Source: Actinoplanes sp. L3-i22 | Lineage (GTDB): Bacteria > Actinomycetota > Actinomycetes > Mycobacteriales > Micromonosporaceae | Assembly (NCBI RefSeq): GCF_019704555.1 | Contig: NZ_AP024745.1 | Location: 7,572,501 to 7,636,500, forward strand | DNA: 64,000 bases | Direction: 5' to 3' | In this document: in pieces, positions 8,250-17,780 of the stretch | Numbering within the stretch: the stretch's first letter is position 1 | How the letters are laid out: every line of letters begins with the position of its first letter | Position numbers and translations under genes: made by a program | Notes under the pieces: generated by a model | What the model saw: only the letters and a program-made list of their open reading frames with translations | Database searches by the model: none | Told to the model about the DNA's origin: nothing

Positions 8250-8834
8250 ATGAGAAGACTGCTGGCACTGGCGGTCTCGCTGATCGTCCTGCCGACCGCC
8301 ACCGTCCTCACCCTGAGCAATCCGGCTCTCGCCTTCAACTACGGAGTTTGCAAGTTCGCCAGCGGCTCGATCAAGTGGAAGGACGCCACGAGGACGGCCG
8401 GCTACAGCACCGCCGCCCAGAACGCGATCAACGCCTGGGACAGCGCGGCGAACTCGCTGCTGACCTTCACCAAGGTGACCTCGGGCGCGGACCTCGTGGT
8501 CGCGGACGGCAACTTCGGCCGCGGCTTCGGCTACGAGAGCATCGCGCTGGGTCCCAACCAGACGAATCTCGTCAGCAACTGCGGTGTCGACGGCACTTGG
8601 ATCAACCCCATCTATGCCTGGGTGAACACCTATATGGCTGACGCCTACAGCGTGCCCAAGCGACAGAGCGCGTTCGCTCACGAGATCGGCCACGCGCTGG
8701 GTCTCGATGACTCCTCGGCGCAGAGCTGCCCCAACATTCCCATCATGCAGCCGTCGACATACCCGCGGTTCGACGTCTGTGGCTACACCGGGCCCCGCCC
8801 GGACGACATCGACGGCATCGAGGTCCTCTACTGA
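8250..8834 (+). CDS. Small secreted zinc metalloprotease (snapalysin/matrixin-like)
   Basis: The 194-residue protein has a signal peptide (MRRLLALAVSLIVLPTATVL..PALAF). The zinc site HEIGHALGLDD is at residues 144-154: His144, Glu145 and His148, with Asp154 where matrixins have a third His. Asp at that position is the mark of snapalysin (M7) of Streptomyces. PIMQPSTY supplies the Met-turn (Met166). Four cysteines (34, 111, 160, 176) could form two disulfides. I chose the ATG at 8250 because AAGGAG lies 9 nt upstream. It should be an extracellular endopeptidase. The gene faces the convergent hypothetical gene at 8847 with 12 bp between. Confidence 0.85.
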   Translation: MRRLLALAVSLIVLPTATVLTLSNPALAFNYGVCKFASGSIKWKDATRTAGYSTAAQNAINAWDSAANSLLTFTKVTSGADLVVADGNFGRGFGYESIALGPNQTNLVSNCGVDGTWINPIYAWVNTYMADAYSVPKRQSAFAHEIGHALGLDDSSAQSCPNIPIMQPSTYPRFDVCGYTGPRPDDIDGIEVLY

Positions 8835-8846
8835 GTCCTGGCCGCG

Positions 8847-9125
8847 CTACGCGGGGTTGTCGCGGGCGGCGATGGCGTCCGCGATGAAGGTCTGGAAGCC
8901 GGCGAACCGTTCCGGGGTCATCTTCCAGCGGCGGCCGCCGACGATGTCGTCCGCCCCCGAAGCCCGGCCCAGCCGGACCTTGTAGCCGTCCCCGGCCGGC
9001 GTCGCGCTGATCCGCAGGAAGGCCACGTGGTACCGCGTGCTCTCCTCGGTGCCCCGGTGAAAGATCTCCAGCACCCGGCCGTCGAGAAGCAGGATCTCGT
9101 CGTCGAACGCGAACTCGGTCGCCAT
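8847..9125 (-). CDS. Conserved-looking hypothetical protein
   Basis: This 92-residue protein (MATEFAFDDEILLLDGRVLEIFH...) is mostly predicted beta strands followed by a C-terminal helix (MTPERFAGFQTFIADAIAARD). The strand pattern FDDEILLLDGRVLEI..RYHVAFLRIS recalls small PH/GRAM-like folds in which a membrane or peptide surface is bound, but I cannot name a family. There is no signal peptide. GGGGCAGCAGC before the ATG is a weak ribosome site. Codon use is like its neighbours, so I take it as real. Confidence 0.65.
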   Translation of the reverse strand: MATEFAFDDEILLLDGRVLEIFHRGTEESTRYHVAFLRISATPAGDGYKVRLGRASGADDIVGGRRWKMTPERFAGFQTFIADAIAARDNPA

Positions 9126-9196
9126 GCTGCTGCCCCCGCCCCGGTCACCGGCCCGACCGGCGGCGACTGCCTGATGGTAGACCGCCGGGACCGGCC

Positions 9197-10957
9197 TCAG
9201 CCCGGGTCGGCCCAGGCGGCGGCCAGGCCGGCGTACGGGCCGTCCTCGGTCACCAGCGTCCGGTGCGGGCCGGCCTGGACCAGGCGGCCGTCGGCGAAGA
9301 CCAGGACCCGGTCGGCGGCCTCGGCCATCGGCATCCGGTGCGCGATCGAGATCGTGGTCCGTCCCCGGGTCAGCGTGGTCAGGGCGCGCTGCACGGCCGC
9401 GTCGGTCGCCGGGTCGATGCCGGAGGTGGCCTCGTCGAAGATGACCAGGTCCGGGTCGGCCAGGGCGGTCCGGGCGAGGGCGACGAGCTGACGCTCGCCG
9501 ATGGAGAGGCGTTCCCCGCGTACGCCGACCCGCGTCGACAGTCCGTCCGGCAGGGTCGACAGCCAGTCGCGCAGCCCGAGTCGGGTGACGATCCGCAGCG
9601 CGTCCTCGTCGGTGGCCCGGTCCGCGCCGAGCCGGATGTTGTCCGCGATGCTCCCGTCGAACAGGAACGGGTCCTGCGGCACGATCACGACCCGGCCGGC
9701 CAGGTCACCGAGCCGCGCCAGGGGTGTCCCGGACAGCCGGATCCGCCCACCGGCCGGTTCCAGGCGCCGGGTGAGCAGCTTGGCGAAGGTCGACTTGCCG
9801 GACCCGGTCCGCCCGACGACGGCCACGTGCTCGCCCGGTTCGATCCGCACCGAGACGTCCCGCAGCACCAGCGGCCCGCCGGCGTAGCGGGCCGAGACGT
9901 CGTCGAGCCGCACCCCGACCGGCCCGGCCGGCAGCGGAACGCCGTCGTCGCCGAGGGCCGCCGGGGTGGTGACCAGCTCCAGGGCCCGGCGCCACCCGGT
10001 CAGCGCGTTCTGCGCCTCGCCCAGGCTCTGCACCACGAACTGCAGCGGCCGGACGAAGAACGTCACCAGGAACACCATCGCCACCACCTCGCCCGACGTC
10101 AGCCGCGGCGCCGCGGGATGCCCGGCCAGCGCGAACCACACCCCGCCGAGCAGCACGGTCACCGTCATCGTCGAGATCGCCAGCTCGCCGAGCGACGCGT
10201 TGGAGTGCAGCGGGATCTGCGTTCCGATCAGGCTGTCCCGGGAGCGATCCACGGCGGCGTCGAGCTTGGCGCGGGTGCGGTCCGCGGTCCCGGTCGACCG
10301 GATCAGCGGTCCGCCGAGGACCGACTCCGCGACCGCCCCCTGCAGCGCGGACAGGTCCCGGCGGGCCCGGTCGAAGCGCCGCGCGATGATCCGCTGGGTC
10401 CGGCTCATCGCCACCAGCAGCACCGCGGTGATCAGCAGCACCGGGATTGCGAGCTGCCATCCGTAGACGAGCAGGATCCCGGTGGCGATCAGCAGCTGCG
10501 CCGTGTTGGTCAGGAACTGGATCCCGCCGCCCTGCAGGAACGTGGTGACCTGGTCGAGATCGCTGGTCAGCCGGGTGACCAGGTCCGCGCTGGGCAGCCG
10601 GTCGGCGCCGGCCGCTGCCATGTCGTGCACCCGGCGCAGCCCGTCCCGGCGCAGCCCGGCGAGCGCCGCCTCCACCCGGCCCTGCAGCCGCCGGTTGAGC
10701 AGCAGCGACGACCCGCCGGCGAGCACCACCGCGCCGGCCCCGACCGCGATCGCCGGCCCGACCGTGTCCGGGTCAAGTCCAGAATCGATCACGTGCTGCA
10801 CGGTCAGCGGCGCGATGATCCGCCCAGCGCCGGCCAGCAGCGCGAGCAGGAACGTCACCGCCAGTCCCTGCCGCAGTTGCGGTGACACCCGGACCGCGGT
10901 GGCGACCAGCCGGCGCGGCCCGCTCCGGCTCAGGTCGGCGAGCAGCTCAGTGGACAC
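9197..10957 (-). CDS. ABC exporter half-transporter, subunit B (catalytic Walker B)
   Basis: The 586-residue protein has a six-helix transmembrane domain (about 1-320) and a C-terminal nucleotide-binding domain. Walker A is GRTGSGKST, Walker B is VIFDEATSG with the catalytic Glu intact, and the switch is IAHR. The signature is LSIGERQ, not LSGGQ. Paired with the upstream gene, whose signature is normal but whose Walker B Glu and switch His are lost, this forms an asymmetric heterodimer with one consensus and one degenerate ATP site. The start at GTG 10957 overlaps the previous stop by 11 nt. It is the last gene of the nine-gene unit. The exported substrate is unknown. Confidence 0.9.
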   Translation of the reverse strand: MSTELLADLSRSGPRRLVATAVRVSPQLRQGLAVTFLLALLAGAGRIIAPLTVQHVIDSGLDPDTVGPAIAVGAGAVVLAGGSSLLLNRRLQGRVEAALAGLRRDGLRRVHDMAAAGADRLPSADLVTRLTSDLDQVTTFLQGGGIQFLTNTAQLLIATGILLVYGWQLAIPVLLITAVLLVAMSRTQRIIARRFDRARRDLSALQGAVAESVLGGPLIRSTGTADRTRAKLDAAVDRSRDSLIGTQIPLHSNASLGELAISTMTVTVLLGGVWFALAGHPAAPRLTSGEVVAMVFLVTFFVRPLQFVVQSLGEAQNALTGWRRALELVTTPAALGDDGVPLPAGPVGVRLDDVSARYAGGPLVLRDVSVRIEPGEHVAVVGRTGSGKSTFAKLLTRRLEPAGGRIRLSGTPLARLGDLAGRVVIVPQDPFLFDGSIADNIRLGADRATDEDALRIVTRLGLRDWLSTLPDGLSTRVGVRGERLSIGERQLVALARTALADPDLVIFDEATSGIDPATDAAVQRALTTLTRGRTTISIAHRMPMAEAADRVLVFADGRLVQAGPHRTLVTEDGPYAGLAAAWADPG

Positions 10958-12725
10958 CGCTGGGTTCTCCCTCGGAATAGGCGTTCACGATCCGCCGGAA
11001 CTCCGGGCTGTCGCGCAGTTCGTCCGGGCTGCCGGCGGCCACGATCCGCCCGCCGGCCAGCACGATCACCCGGTCCGCGACCCGCACCGCGCCGGGCCGG
11101 TTGGTGCTGATCAGCACGGTCGGCCCGCCGCCGGCGACGAGCTCGGCCAGCGCCGAGAGCACCTGCCGCTCGACCCGGGAGTCCAGCGCCGACGTGGCGT
11201 CGTCGAGGATCAGCAGCCGTGGCTCCCGGAGCAGCGCCCGGGCCAGGCAGATCCGCTGCCGCTGCCCGCCGGAGAGCGTCGCGCCGCGCTCCCCCACCAC
11301 CGTCGCCAGGCCGTCCGGCAGCCCGCGCACGATCTCCTCGGCGGCCGCGCAGCGCAGCGCCCGCCACAGGTCGGCGTCCGCATATGATCCGCCGAGCACG
11401 AGGTTGTCCCGGATCGACTCGGCGAACAGGAACGGGCTCTGCGACACCGTCGCGACGTGCGCCGGCACCGCCGCCCGGGTCAGCGACCGCACGTCCACCC
11501 CGTCCAGCAGCACGATCCCGCGGTCCGCGTGCGCCTGCCCGCCGGCCAGGTCGAGCAGCGTGGTCTTGCCGGAGCCGACCGCGCCGACGACCACGGTGAT
11601 CGTGCCGGGCGCCAGCACCAGGTCGGCGTCCGCGACGATCCGCCGCCCCTGCCGGCTCACCCCCGCGCCGCGCAGTTCCACCCGCATCGGCCGGGCAGAC
11701 CCAGGATCAAAATCAAGATCCCCATGGGGTACGACGTGAGCACTGCCCAGCACCCCCTGGATCCGTTCCCGCCCCGCCGACGACATCGGCAGCATCGACA
11801 GGAACCGGCTGATCACGTTCAGCGGGATCGCGATGGTGATCAGCAGGTACACGACGCCGACCAGATCTCCCACGCTGAGCCGCCCGTCCTGCACGCGCGG
11901 CGCCCCGAACCCGAGCACGACCAGCACGGCCGCGGTCGGCAGCAGTTCCAGCAGCGGGTCGAAGACCGAGCTGACCGACGCCATCCGCAGGTCGGCGGTG
12001 CGCAGCCGCTCCACCCCGGGGGCGAACCGGGCGTCCTCCTTCTCGATCAGCCCCAGGCTGCGGACGACCGGTCCGCCCTCGATCGACTCGTGCGCGACCC
12101 CGCTGACCACGCCGCGGGCGGCCTGCGCGTCGCGGGCGCGCGGCGCGAGCAGCCGCTGGTAGGTCAGGTTGAGCCCGAGCACCGCCACCACCAGCGCCAG
12201 CCCGACCAGACCGAGCACGAGCGCCCGGCGGAACAGCTCGGTCAACGCCAGCAGCAGCATGAAGACCATGCCGACCGCGAAGTAGGCGAACTGCATCGGC
12301 GACCAGAGCGCGTCCACGTCCCCGCCGGCGTGCGCGAGCAGCTTGCCGGGTGGTCGCTCGCGGTGCCAGTCCGGGTGCAGGTCGAGGTAGCGGCGCACCA
12401 CCGCGCGCCGGGTCTCGGCCTGGGCCCGGTACTGCACCCGGCCGGTGCTGACCCCGCGGACCAGGATGGTGAGCCACCGGGTCGCCGAGACGCCGAGGAT
12501 GAACAGGGCGCTGAGCCACCAGGCGCGGGCCGGCACCGGCTCGCCGGCCAGCGCCGGGACGACCAGGTGGTCGGTGGCCCAGGCGATCGCGGACGCGCCG
12601 GCCACCATGGTGGAGCCGTTGACCAGGCCGGTGACCGTGGCGACCAGCGCGGTGCCGGGGTTGGCGCGGGCGCCGGCGAACTGGGCCGCGAGGGCGGAGT
12701 CGCGTCGCAGGTCAGGCGGCGACAC
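10947..12725 (-). CDS. ABC exporter half-transporter, subunit A (degenerate site)
   Basis: The 592-residue protein has an N-terminal six-helix membrane domain and an ATPase domain with Walker A GAVGSGKTT and a canonical LSGGQRQ signature. Walker B reads LILDDATSALD, with Asp for the catalytic Glu, and the switch reads ISTNRP with Asn for His. Both changes fall on the degenerate side of heterodimeric exporters of the TM287/288 and BmrCD type. The start at GTG 12725 overlaps the importer ATPase gene by 14 nt. A segment at 11700-11741 (residues HGDLDFDPG) resembles the dispersed repeat seen at 318 and may be an acquired loop. Confidence 0.9.
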   Translation of the reverse strand: MSPPDLRRDSALAAQFAGARANPGTALVATVTGLVNGSTMVAGASAIAWATDHLVVPALAGEPVPARAWWLSALFILGVSATRWLTILVRGVSTGRVQYRAQAETRRAVVRRYLDLHPDWHRERPPGKLLAHAGGDVDALWSPMQFAYFAVGMVFMLLLALTELFRRALVLGLVGLALVVAVLGLNLTYQRLLAPRARDAQAARGVVSGVAHESIEGGPVVRSLGLIEKEDARFAPGVERLRTADLRMASVSSVFDPLLELLPTAAVLVVLGFGAPRVQDGRLSVGDLVGVVYLLITIAIPLNVISRFLSMLPMSSAGRERIQGVLGSAHVVPHGDLDFDPGSARPMRVELRGAGVSRQGRRIVADADLVLAPGTITVVVGAVGSGKTTLLDLAGGQAHADRGIVLLDGVDVRSLTRAAVPAHVATVSQSPFLFAESIRDNLVLGGSYADADLWRALRCAAAEEIVRGLPDGLATVVGERGATLSGGQRQRICLARALLREPRLLILDDATSALDSRVERQVLSALAELVAGGGPTVLISTNRPGAVRVADRVIVLAGGRIVAAGSPDELRDSPEFRRIVNAYSEGEPSGVH

Positions 12726-14331
12726 GGCGGCCCGGGATGGCGTCGATCAGCTCGCGGGTGTACGAGCTCCGCGGGTCGCTGAACACCCGCGCGACCGGGC
12801 CCTCCTCGACCACTTTGCCGGCGTTCATCACCGAGACCGTGTGCGAGATCTGGGCGACCACGGCCAGGTCGTGCGAGACGAACAGGTAGGAGAGTCCGAG
12901 CCGGTCCTGCAGGTCGGCGAGCAGTCGCAGGATCTGCTCCTGGACCAGCACGTCGAGGGCGGAGACCGGCTCGTCGAGCATCAGCAGCTCGGGTTCGAGC
13001 GCGAGCGCCCGGGCGATCGCGACCCGCTGGCGCTGCCCGCCGGACAGCTCGGCGGGCAGCCGGTCCAGGTAGGCGGCCGGCAGCGCGACCTGGTCGAGCA
13101 GCTCGCGGGCGCGGGCCTCGCGGCTGCGCCGGTCGCCGATCCGGAACGAGACCAGCGGTTCAGTCACCGACTGGCGGACGGTGAACTTCGGGTCCAGGGT
13201 GGCGAACGGGTCCTGGTGCACGAGCTGGGCCTTGCGCCGCAGCGGCCGCATCCGGCTCCAGGACAGGCCGCTGATCTCGGTGCCGTCCAGCACGATCGAG
13301 CCGGTGGTCGCCGACTCCAGGCCGAGCGCGATCCGCAGCGTGGTGGTCTTGCCGCAGCCGGACTCGCCGACCAGGGCGTGGGTGCGGCCGCGCGGCACGG
13401 TCACCGTCACGTCCTCGAGGGCGTTGAAGCCGCGCCGGCCGCGCCGTGGATCGGTGACCGCGAACGTCTTGCCGACCCCGATCAGGGTCAGGATCGGGTC
13501 GGGCGCGGGCTCGTCCCGTACGTCGAAATGGGCTTGAAGTTGCCCGCCGTGCGCCAACCGGGGCGCGGCGGCGATCAGCTGACGGGTGTAGCCCTCCCGC
13601 GGCGCGGACAGGATGGTCGCCGGGTCGCCCTCGTCGACCTTGCGGCCGTGGCGCATCACCACCACGCGGTCGGCGCGGTCGGCGGCGACGGCCAGGTCGT
13701 GCGTGATGATCAACAGCGCGATGCCCTGCTCGCGGACCAGGCCGGTGAGGTGGTCCAGGATCCGCTTCTGGACGGTCACGTCGAGGGCGCTGGTGGGCTC
13801 GTCGGCGATGATCAGTTTCGGGCGGCCGGCGAGCGCGATGGCGATCAGCACGCGCTGCCGCAGGCCGCCGGAGAGCTCGTGCGGGTACTGCCGGGCGCGC
13901 AGCTCCGGCTCCGGCACGCCGGCCTGGGTCAGGTGCTCGATCACCTCGGCGGTCGCGGCCGGCCCGACGATGCCGCGCAGCCGGACGGCCTCGGCGATCT
14001 GGGCGCCGACCCGCTTGGTCGGGTTCAGGCCGACCATCGGGTCCTGCGGGATCAGGCCGACCGTGGAGCCGCGCAGCCGGCGCAGGGTGCGCTCGCGGGC
14101 GCCGGCGACCTGAACTCCGTCGACCAGGATCGAGCCGGCGGTGATCTTGCCGGCGGCCGGCAGCAGGCCGATCAGCGCGTTGCCGGTGGTGGTCTTGCCG
14201 GAGCCGGACTCGCCGACGATCGCGACCACCTCGCCCTGCCCTACGGTCAGATCCAATCCGGTCACGGCGGGCTGGATGGCGCGGTGCCGGACGTACCCGA
14301 CGTCCAACCCGGAAATCTCGACCAGACTCAT
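12712..14331 (-). CDS. Dipeptide/nickel-type importer, fused two-domain ATPase (DppD-DppF like)
   Basis: The 539-residue protein contains two complete ATPase domains. Domain 1 (about 1-250) has [23 protein letters not shown] and [12 protein letters not shown]; domain 2 (about 275-539) has [23 protein letters not shown] and [11 protein letters not shown]. This is the fused form of the two peptide-transporter ATPases that are separate in many bacteria. It should power import through the DppB/DppC-like permeases encoded just upstream. The ATG at 14331 overlaps the DppC stop (ATGA). Substrate class (peptide, nickel, opine or small organic solute) cannot be fixed by sequence. Confidence 0.92.
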   Translation of the reverse strand: MSLVEISGLDVGYVRHRAIQPAVTGLDLTVGQGEVVAIVGESGSGKTTTGNALIGLLPAAGKITAGSILVDGVQVAGARERTLRRLRGSTVGLIPQDPMVGLNPTKRVGAQIAEAVRLRGIVGPAATAEVIEHLTQAGVPEPELRARQYPHELSGGLRQRVLIAIALAGRPKLIIADEPTSALDVTVQKRILDHLTGLVREQGIALLIITHDLAVAADRADRVVVMRHGRKVDEGDPATILSAPREGYTRQLIAAAPRLAHGGQLQAHFDVRDEPAPDPILTLIGVGKTFAVTDPRRGRRGFNALEDVTVTVPRGRTHALVGESGCGKTTTLRIALGLESATTGSIVLDGTEISGLSWSRMRPLRRKAQLVHQDPFATLDPKFTVRQSVTEPLVSFRIGDRRSREARARELLDQVALPAAYLDRLPAELSGGQRQRVAIARALALEPELLMLDEPVSALDVLVQEQILRLLADLQDRLGLSYLFVSHDLAVVAQISHTVSVMNAGKVVEEGPVARVFSDPRSSYTRELIDAIPGRRVAA

Positions 14332-15200
14332 CGGTTCAGCTCCTGGAACGTTTTGGCGATGTGGTTGAGGCTGAGCACCAGCAGGGCCACGAACAGGCCC
14401 GGCAGCAGGCTCAGCCACCAGGCGGTGACCAGGTAGTTGCGGCCGTCGGCGATCAGCGTGCCCCACTCGGCGGCCGGCGGCGCGGCGCCGAAACCGAGGA
14501 AGCTCAGCGACGCGATCGCGATGATCGCCACGCCCGCGTCGAGGACGGCGAGGGCCGCGACCGGGCCCCACGAGTTGGGCAGGATGTGCCGCAGCAGGAC
14601 CCGGCCCCAACTGGCTCCGCCGGCGCGGGCCGCTTCGACGTACGGCAAAGTCTTGACCCTGAGCACTTCGGCCCGGGTCGTCCGGGCGAAGCCCGGGACG
14701 ATGCCGACCCCGACCGCCACCGCGACCGGGATGGTGCCGTAACCGAGCGCGGTGACGATGCTCAGCGCGAGCAGCAGACCGGGGATGGCCAGCAGCACGT
14801 CGATGACCCGCATCAGGAACGAGTCGGTCAGGCCGCCGAAGAAGCCCGAGACGATGCCCAGCCCCAGCCCCGCGACCAGCGCGATGGCCAGGGCGATCAG
14901 GGTCGCCCGGATGGTCAGCGGCGACCCGTGCAGGACCCGGCTCCACAGGTCGCGCCCGTAGACGTCGGTGCCGAACAGGTGACTGCCGCTGGGCGCCTGC
15001 ATGGCGGTCGCTGGATTGGTCGCGTAGGGATCCTGCCCGGTGAACAGGCTCGGCCGGAAGGCGACCGCGACGACAAAAGCCACATAGATTGCTGCCAGCA
15101 GAAAGCCGGGATTGCGAATCAACGTCCAGATTTTTCCGACACGCCGGACAGTGCGCTCTTCGGTAGCGGTGACAACCGCCTCGGTGACCACGGCGGTCAT
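14328..15200 (-). CDS. ABC importer permease, DppC/OppC-like
   Basis: The 290-residue protein has about six membrane segments. GTDVYGRDLWSRVLHG near residue 80 is the DppC/NikC signature, and EAARAGGASWGRVLLRHILPNSWGP is the EAA loop that contacts the ATPase. The N-terminus includes an extra cytoplasmic stretch before the first helix (about residue 33). Its start and stop both overlap the neighbouring genes by four bases, implying translational coupling with DppB and the ATPase. Confidence 0.92.
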   Translation of the reverse strand: MTAVVTEAVVTATEERTVRRVGKIWTLIRNPGFLLAAIYVAFVVAVAFRPSLFTGQDPYATNPATAMQAPSGSHLFGTDVYGRDLWSRVLHGSPLTIRATLIALAIALVAGLGLGIVSGFFGGLTDSFLMRVIDVLLAIPGLLLALSIVTALGYGTIPVAVAVGVGIVPGFARTTRAEVLRVKTLPYVEAARAGGASWGRVLLRHILPNSWGPVAALAVLDAGVAIIAIASLSFLGFGAAPPAAEWGTLIADGRNYLVTAWWLSLLPGLFVALLVLSLNHIAKTFQELNR

Positions 15201-16153
15201 ACGGGAACCACCTCCGGGGTGTGCGAGATCCGTGGATCCAGCAGCGGATACAGCAGGTCGACGATCAGGTTCACCGTCACGAAGACGGTCGCCGCGAGGG
15301 TCACGACGGCCAGGACGACCGGGACGTCCTGGGCCAGCACCGCCTCCTGGGCGAGCTTGCCGACGCCCTCCCGGGTGAAGACCGTCTCGACGACGATCGA
15401 GCTGGTCACGGTGAGGCCGACGATCACGCCGAGGATCGTCATGGCGGGTAGCGCCGCGTTGCGGAAGGCGTGGCGCAGGTGCACCGCCGTACGGGAGAGG
15501 CCTTTTGCCCTTGCCGTGGTGATGTAGGCCTGGGTGAGCGTCTCGTCGAAGCTCTTGATCAGGACCTGGGCGAGCACCGAGGAGGTCACCACGGAGATGG
15601 TCAGGACCGGCATGATCAGCGACTGGGCGCCCTCGTTGCCGGTGGCCGGGAGCCAGCCGAGCTGGAACGACAGGAACTGGATCAGGAACAGCGCGATGAA
15701 GAACTGCGGGAACGACGCGCCGAGCGCCGGCAGCCGGGTGAGCACCACGCGCAGCGGGTTCCAGCGGACGAACGTGGCGAGGTAGGCGAGGGCCGACCCG
15801 GCTATCAGCGTCACCACCGCGGCGGTGACGCTGAGCAGCAGGGTCGGGCCGATCCGCTGGCCGATCAGGTCGGTGACCGGCACCTGCTGGGTCAGCGAGT
15901 CGCCGAAGTCGCCGTGCAGCACGCCCGCCAGGTGGTGCCGGTACTGCGCCCAGATCGACTCGTCGAGACCGAACCGGTGCTGCATCGCGGCGAACTGGTC
16001 CGGGGTGAGGCTGTCCTCCTGGATGCCGGCGGCGGCCAGCTGCAGCTGCATCGGGTTGCTCGGCAGCAGGTACAGGATCGCGAAGGTCAGGGTGAACGCC
16101 GCCCAGAGGACGGCGCCCGCCTGCACGACGCGACCCACGACGTAGCGGATCAT
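15197..16153 (-). CDS. ABC importer permease, DppB/OppB-like
   Basis: The 318-residue protein begins MIRYVVGRVVQAGAVLWAAFTLTFAILYLLP, the typical first helix of DppB permeases. It then has the periplasmic loop (ALLPSN..QLAAAGIQED to FGDSLTQQVPV) and an EAA loop TARAKGLSRTAVHLRHAFRNAALP. It forms the transmembrane channel with the DppC partner. The ATG at 16153 lies 13 nt after the binding-protein stop; the in-frame extension upstream is only the shadow of that gene. Confidence 0.92.
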   Translation of the reverse strand: MIRYVVGRVVQAGAVLWAAFTLTFAILYLLPSNPMQLQLAAAGIQEDSLTPDQFAAMQHRFGLDESIWAQYRHHLAGVLHGDFGDSLTQQVPVTDLIGQRIGPTLLLSVTAAVVTLIAGSALAYLATFVRWNPLRVVLTRLPALGASFPQFFIALFLIQFLSFQLGWLPATGNEGAQSLIMPVLTISVVTSSVLAQVLIKSFDETLTQAYITTARAKGLSRTAVHLRHAFRNAALPAMTILGVIVGLTVTSSIVVETVFTREGVGKLAQEAVLAQDVPVVLAVVTLAATVFVTVNLIVDLLYPLLDPRISHTPEVVPV

Positions 16154-16166
16154 GGGTCGCGTCCTC

Positions 16167-17780
16167 TCAGTCCTTCGTGACGTCGTTGAGCTTGAGGAAG
16201 CTCTCCGAGGTGAACGCGAAGCCGTGCACCTTGCTGCTGACACCGGCCTTCTGCAGCCGTTCGAACAGCGGGATGGTGACGCCCTGGTCGACCAGGTAGT
16301 CCTGCAGCTCGGCGTACGTCTGCTCGGTCTGCTTCTCGTCGGTGGTCTGCAGCGCCTTGGCGAACAGGTCCTGGATCTTCTTGGTGACGTCCGGGGTGGT
16401 CGCGTTGGTGGCGAGCGCCTTGGAGTTGGCCACCTCGGGGTTCAGGATGAACTGCAGGGCGCCCGGGTCGGCGCGGGTGAAGTAGGTGCTCGTCAGGTCG
16501 TACGAGCCCTCCTTCAGGTAGGTCGCCTGCTGGGCGGTGGTCAGCGTGCGCAGCGCCAGGTCGATGCCGGCCAGCTTGAGCTGGGCCTGCAGCAGCTCCG
16601 GCCCGGCCGAGCCGGCCGTGATCGGGAAGTCGATGGTCAGCTTCTTGCCGTCCTTGGCCCGGATGCCGTCCGCGCCCGGGACCCAGCCGGCCCCGTCCAG
16701 CAGCTTCTTCGCGCCGTCCACGTCGTAGGCCAGCTTGTCCGCGAGGGACTTGAAGTACGGCGTGGTGGTCTCGAACGGCCCCTCGACGGTCGGGTAGTCC
16801 GCGCCGTAGATCGTGGTCGCGTACGTCTTGCGGTCGATCGCCTTGCTCAGCGCCTGCCGGACCGCCGGGTCGGCCAGCACGTGCCCGGCCGACGTGTTCG
16901 CGTACAGGTTGTAGGCGACGCCGGGCAGCGAGCGGCTCTCCACCGTGTCACCGGACTTCTTGATCAGCTGCTCGTCCTGCGGCGAGAACGGGTTGCGCGG
17001 CCAGGCGATGTCGGTCGCGCCGCTGACCAGGTTGCCGGTGCGGACGCTGTCCTCGGCGACGTAGTTGAAGACCGCCTTGTCGATCTGCGCCTCGCCGCGG
17101 TTGGCCGACGTCCCCGAGCCCCAGGTGTAGCCGGCCCGCTTGGTCAGCACCGTCTCGACCTTGGCGGTGTAGTGGTCCAGCGCGAACAGGCCGGAGCCGA
17201 CGACGCCCTTGCCGGTGCACCGGTCGGCCGGGCTGAGCGCGAACTCCGCCGGGTCGGTGATGGCCAGGTTCGTCGTGGACGTGGCCTGCAGGAACGACGA
17301 GTTCGGCCGGCTCAGGTCGAACTCGACGGTCAGCGGGTCGACGACCTTGGCGCCGGTCAGGCCCTGGATGTACGAGGCGCCGTAGGCCGCGCCGTTGGTC
17401 GCCTTGACCGTCGCGATCCACCCGGCCGCGTCATCGGCGACCGCCTGCGCGTCCAGCTTCTTGCCGTTGGCGAACGTCACGCCGTCCTTGAGGTGGAATG
17501 TATACGTCTTGCCGTCCGGGCTGATCTCCCACTTCTCGGCGAGCCAGGGGACGATCTCGCCGGTCTTCGGGTCCTGATCGGTCAGCGAGTCGGCGAAGTT
17601 GCGGATGATCGTGCGGCTCTCGATCCAGTAGACCTGGAACGGATCGATGCAGGAGAACGTCGGGTTGTCCGGCCAGAACGAGACCTTGAGGGTCTTCCCC
17701 TCGGCCGAGGTCGCGGAGTTCCCGCCGCACCCACTCAGGGCCAGCAGTCCGGCCGCCATCACTACTGCAAATTTTCTCAC
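16167..17780 (-). CDS. Family 5 extracellular solute-binding lipoprotein
   Basis: The 537-residue lipoprotein has an N-terminal lipobox (LALSGC, Cys18) and all the landmarks of the SBP_bac_5 family: LTDQDPKTGEIVPWLAEKWEISPDGKTYTFHLKDGVTFANG near residues 70-115, and DPAVRQALSKAIDR in the middle. It would capture the substrate outside the membrane and hand it to the DppBC channel. It starts with GTG at 17780, overlapping the acyl-CoA dehydrogenase TAG by one base. Being inserted between oxidative enzymes and permease genes, it suggests that the imported molecule is the substrate of those enzymes. Confidence 0.92.
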   Translation of the reverse strand: MRKFAVVMAAGLLALSGCGGNSATSAEGKTLKVSFWPDNPTFSCIDPFQVYWIESRTIIRNFADSLTDQDPKTGEIVPWLAEKWEISPDGKTYTFHLKDGVTFANGKKLDAQAVADDAAGWIATVKATNGAAYGASYIQGLTGAKVVDPLTVEFDLSRPNSSFLQATSTTNLAITDPAEFALSPADRCTGKGVVGSGLFALDHYTAKVETVLTKRAGYTWGSGTSANRGEAQIDKAVFNYVAEDSVRTGNLVSGATDIAWPRNPFSPQDEQLIKKSGDTVESRSLPGVAYNLYANTSAGHVLADPAVRQALSKAIDRKTYATTIYGADYPTVEGPFETTTPYFKSLADKLAYDVDGAKKLLDGAGWVPGADGIRAKDGKKLTIDFPITAGSAGPELLQAQLKLAGIDLALRTLTTAQQATYLKEGSYDLTSTYFTRADPGALQFILNPEVANSKALATNATTPDVTKKIQDLFAKALQTTDEKQTEQTYAELQDYLVDQGVTIPLFERLQKAGVSSKVHGFAFTSESFLKLNDVTKD

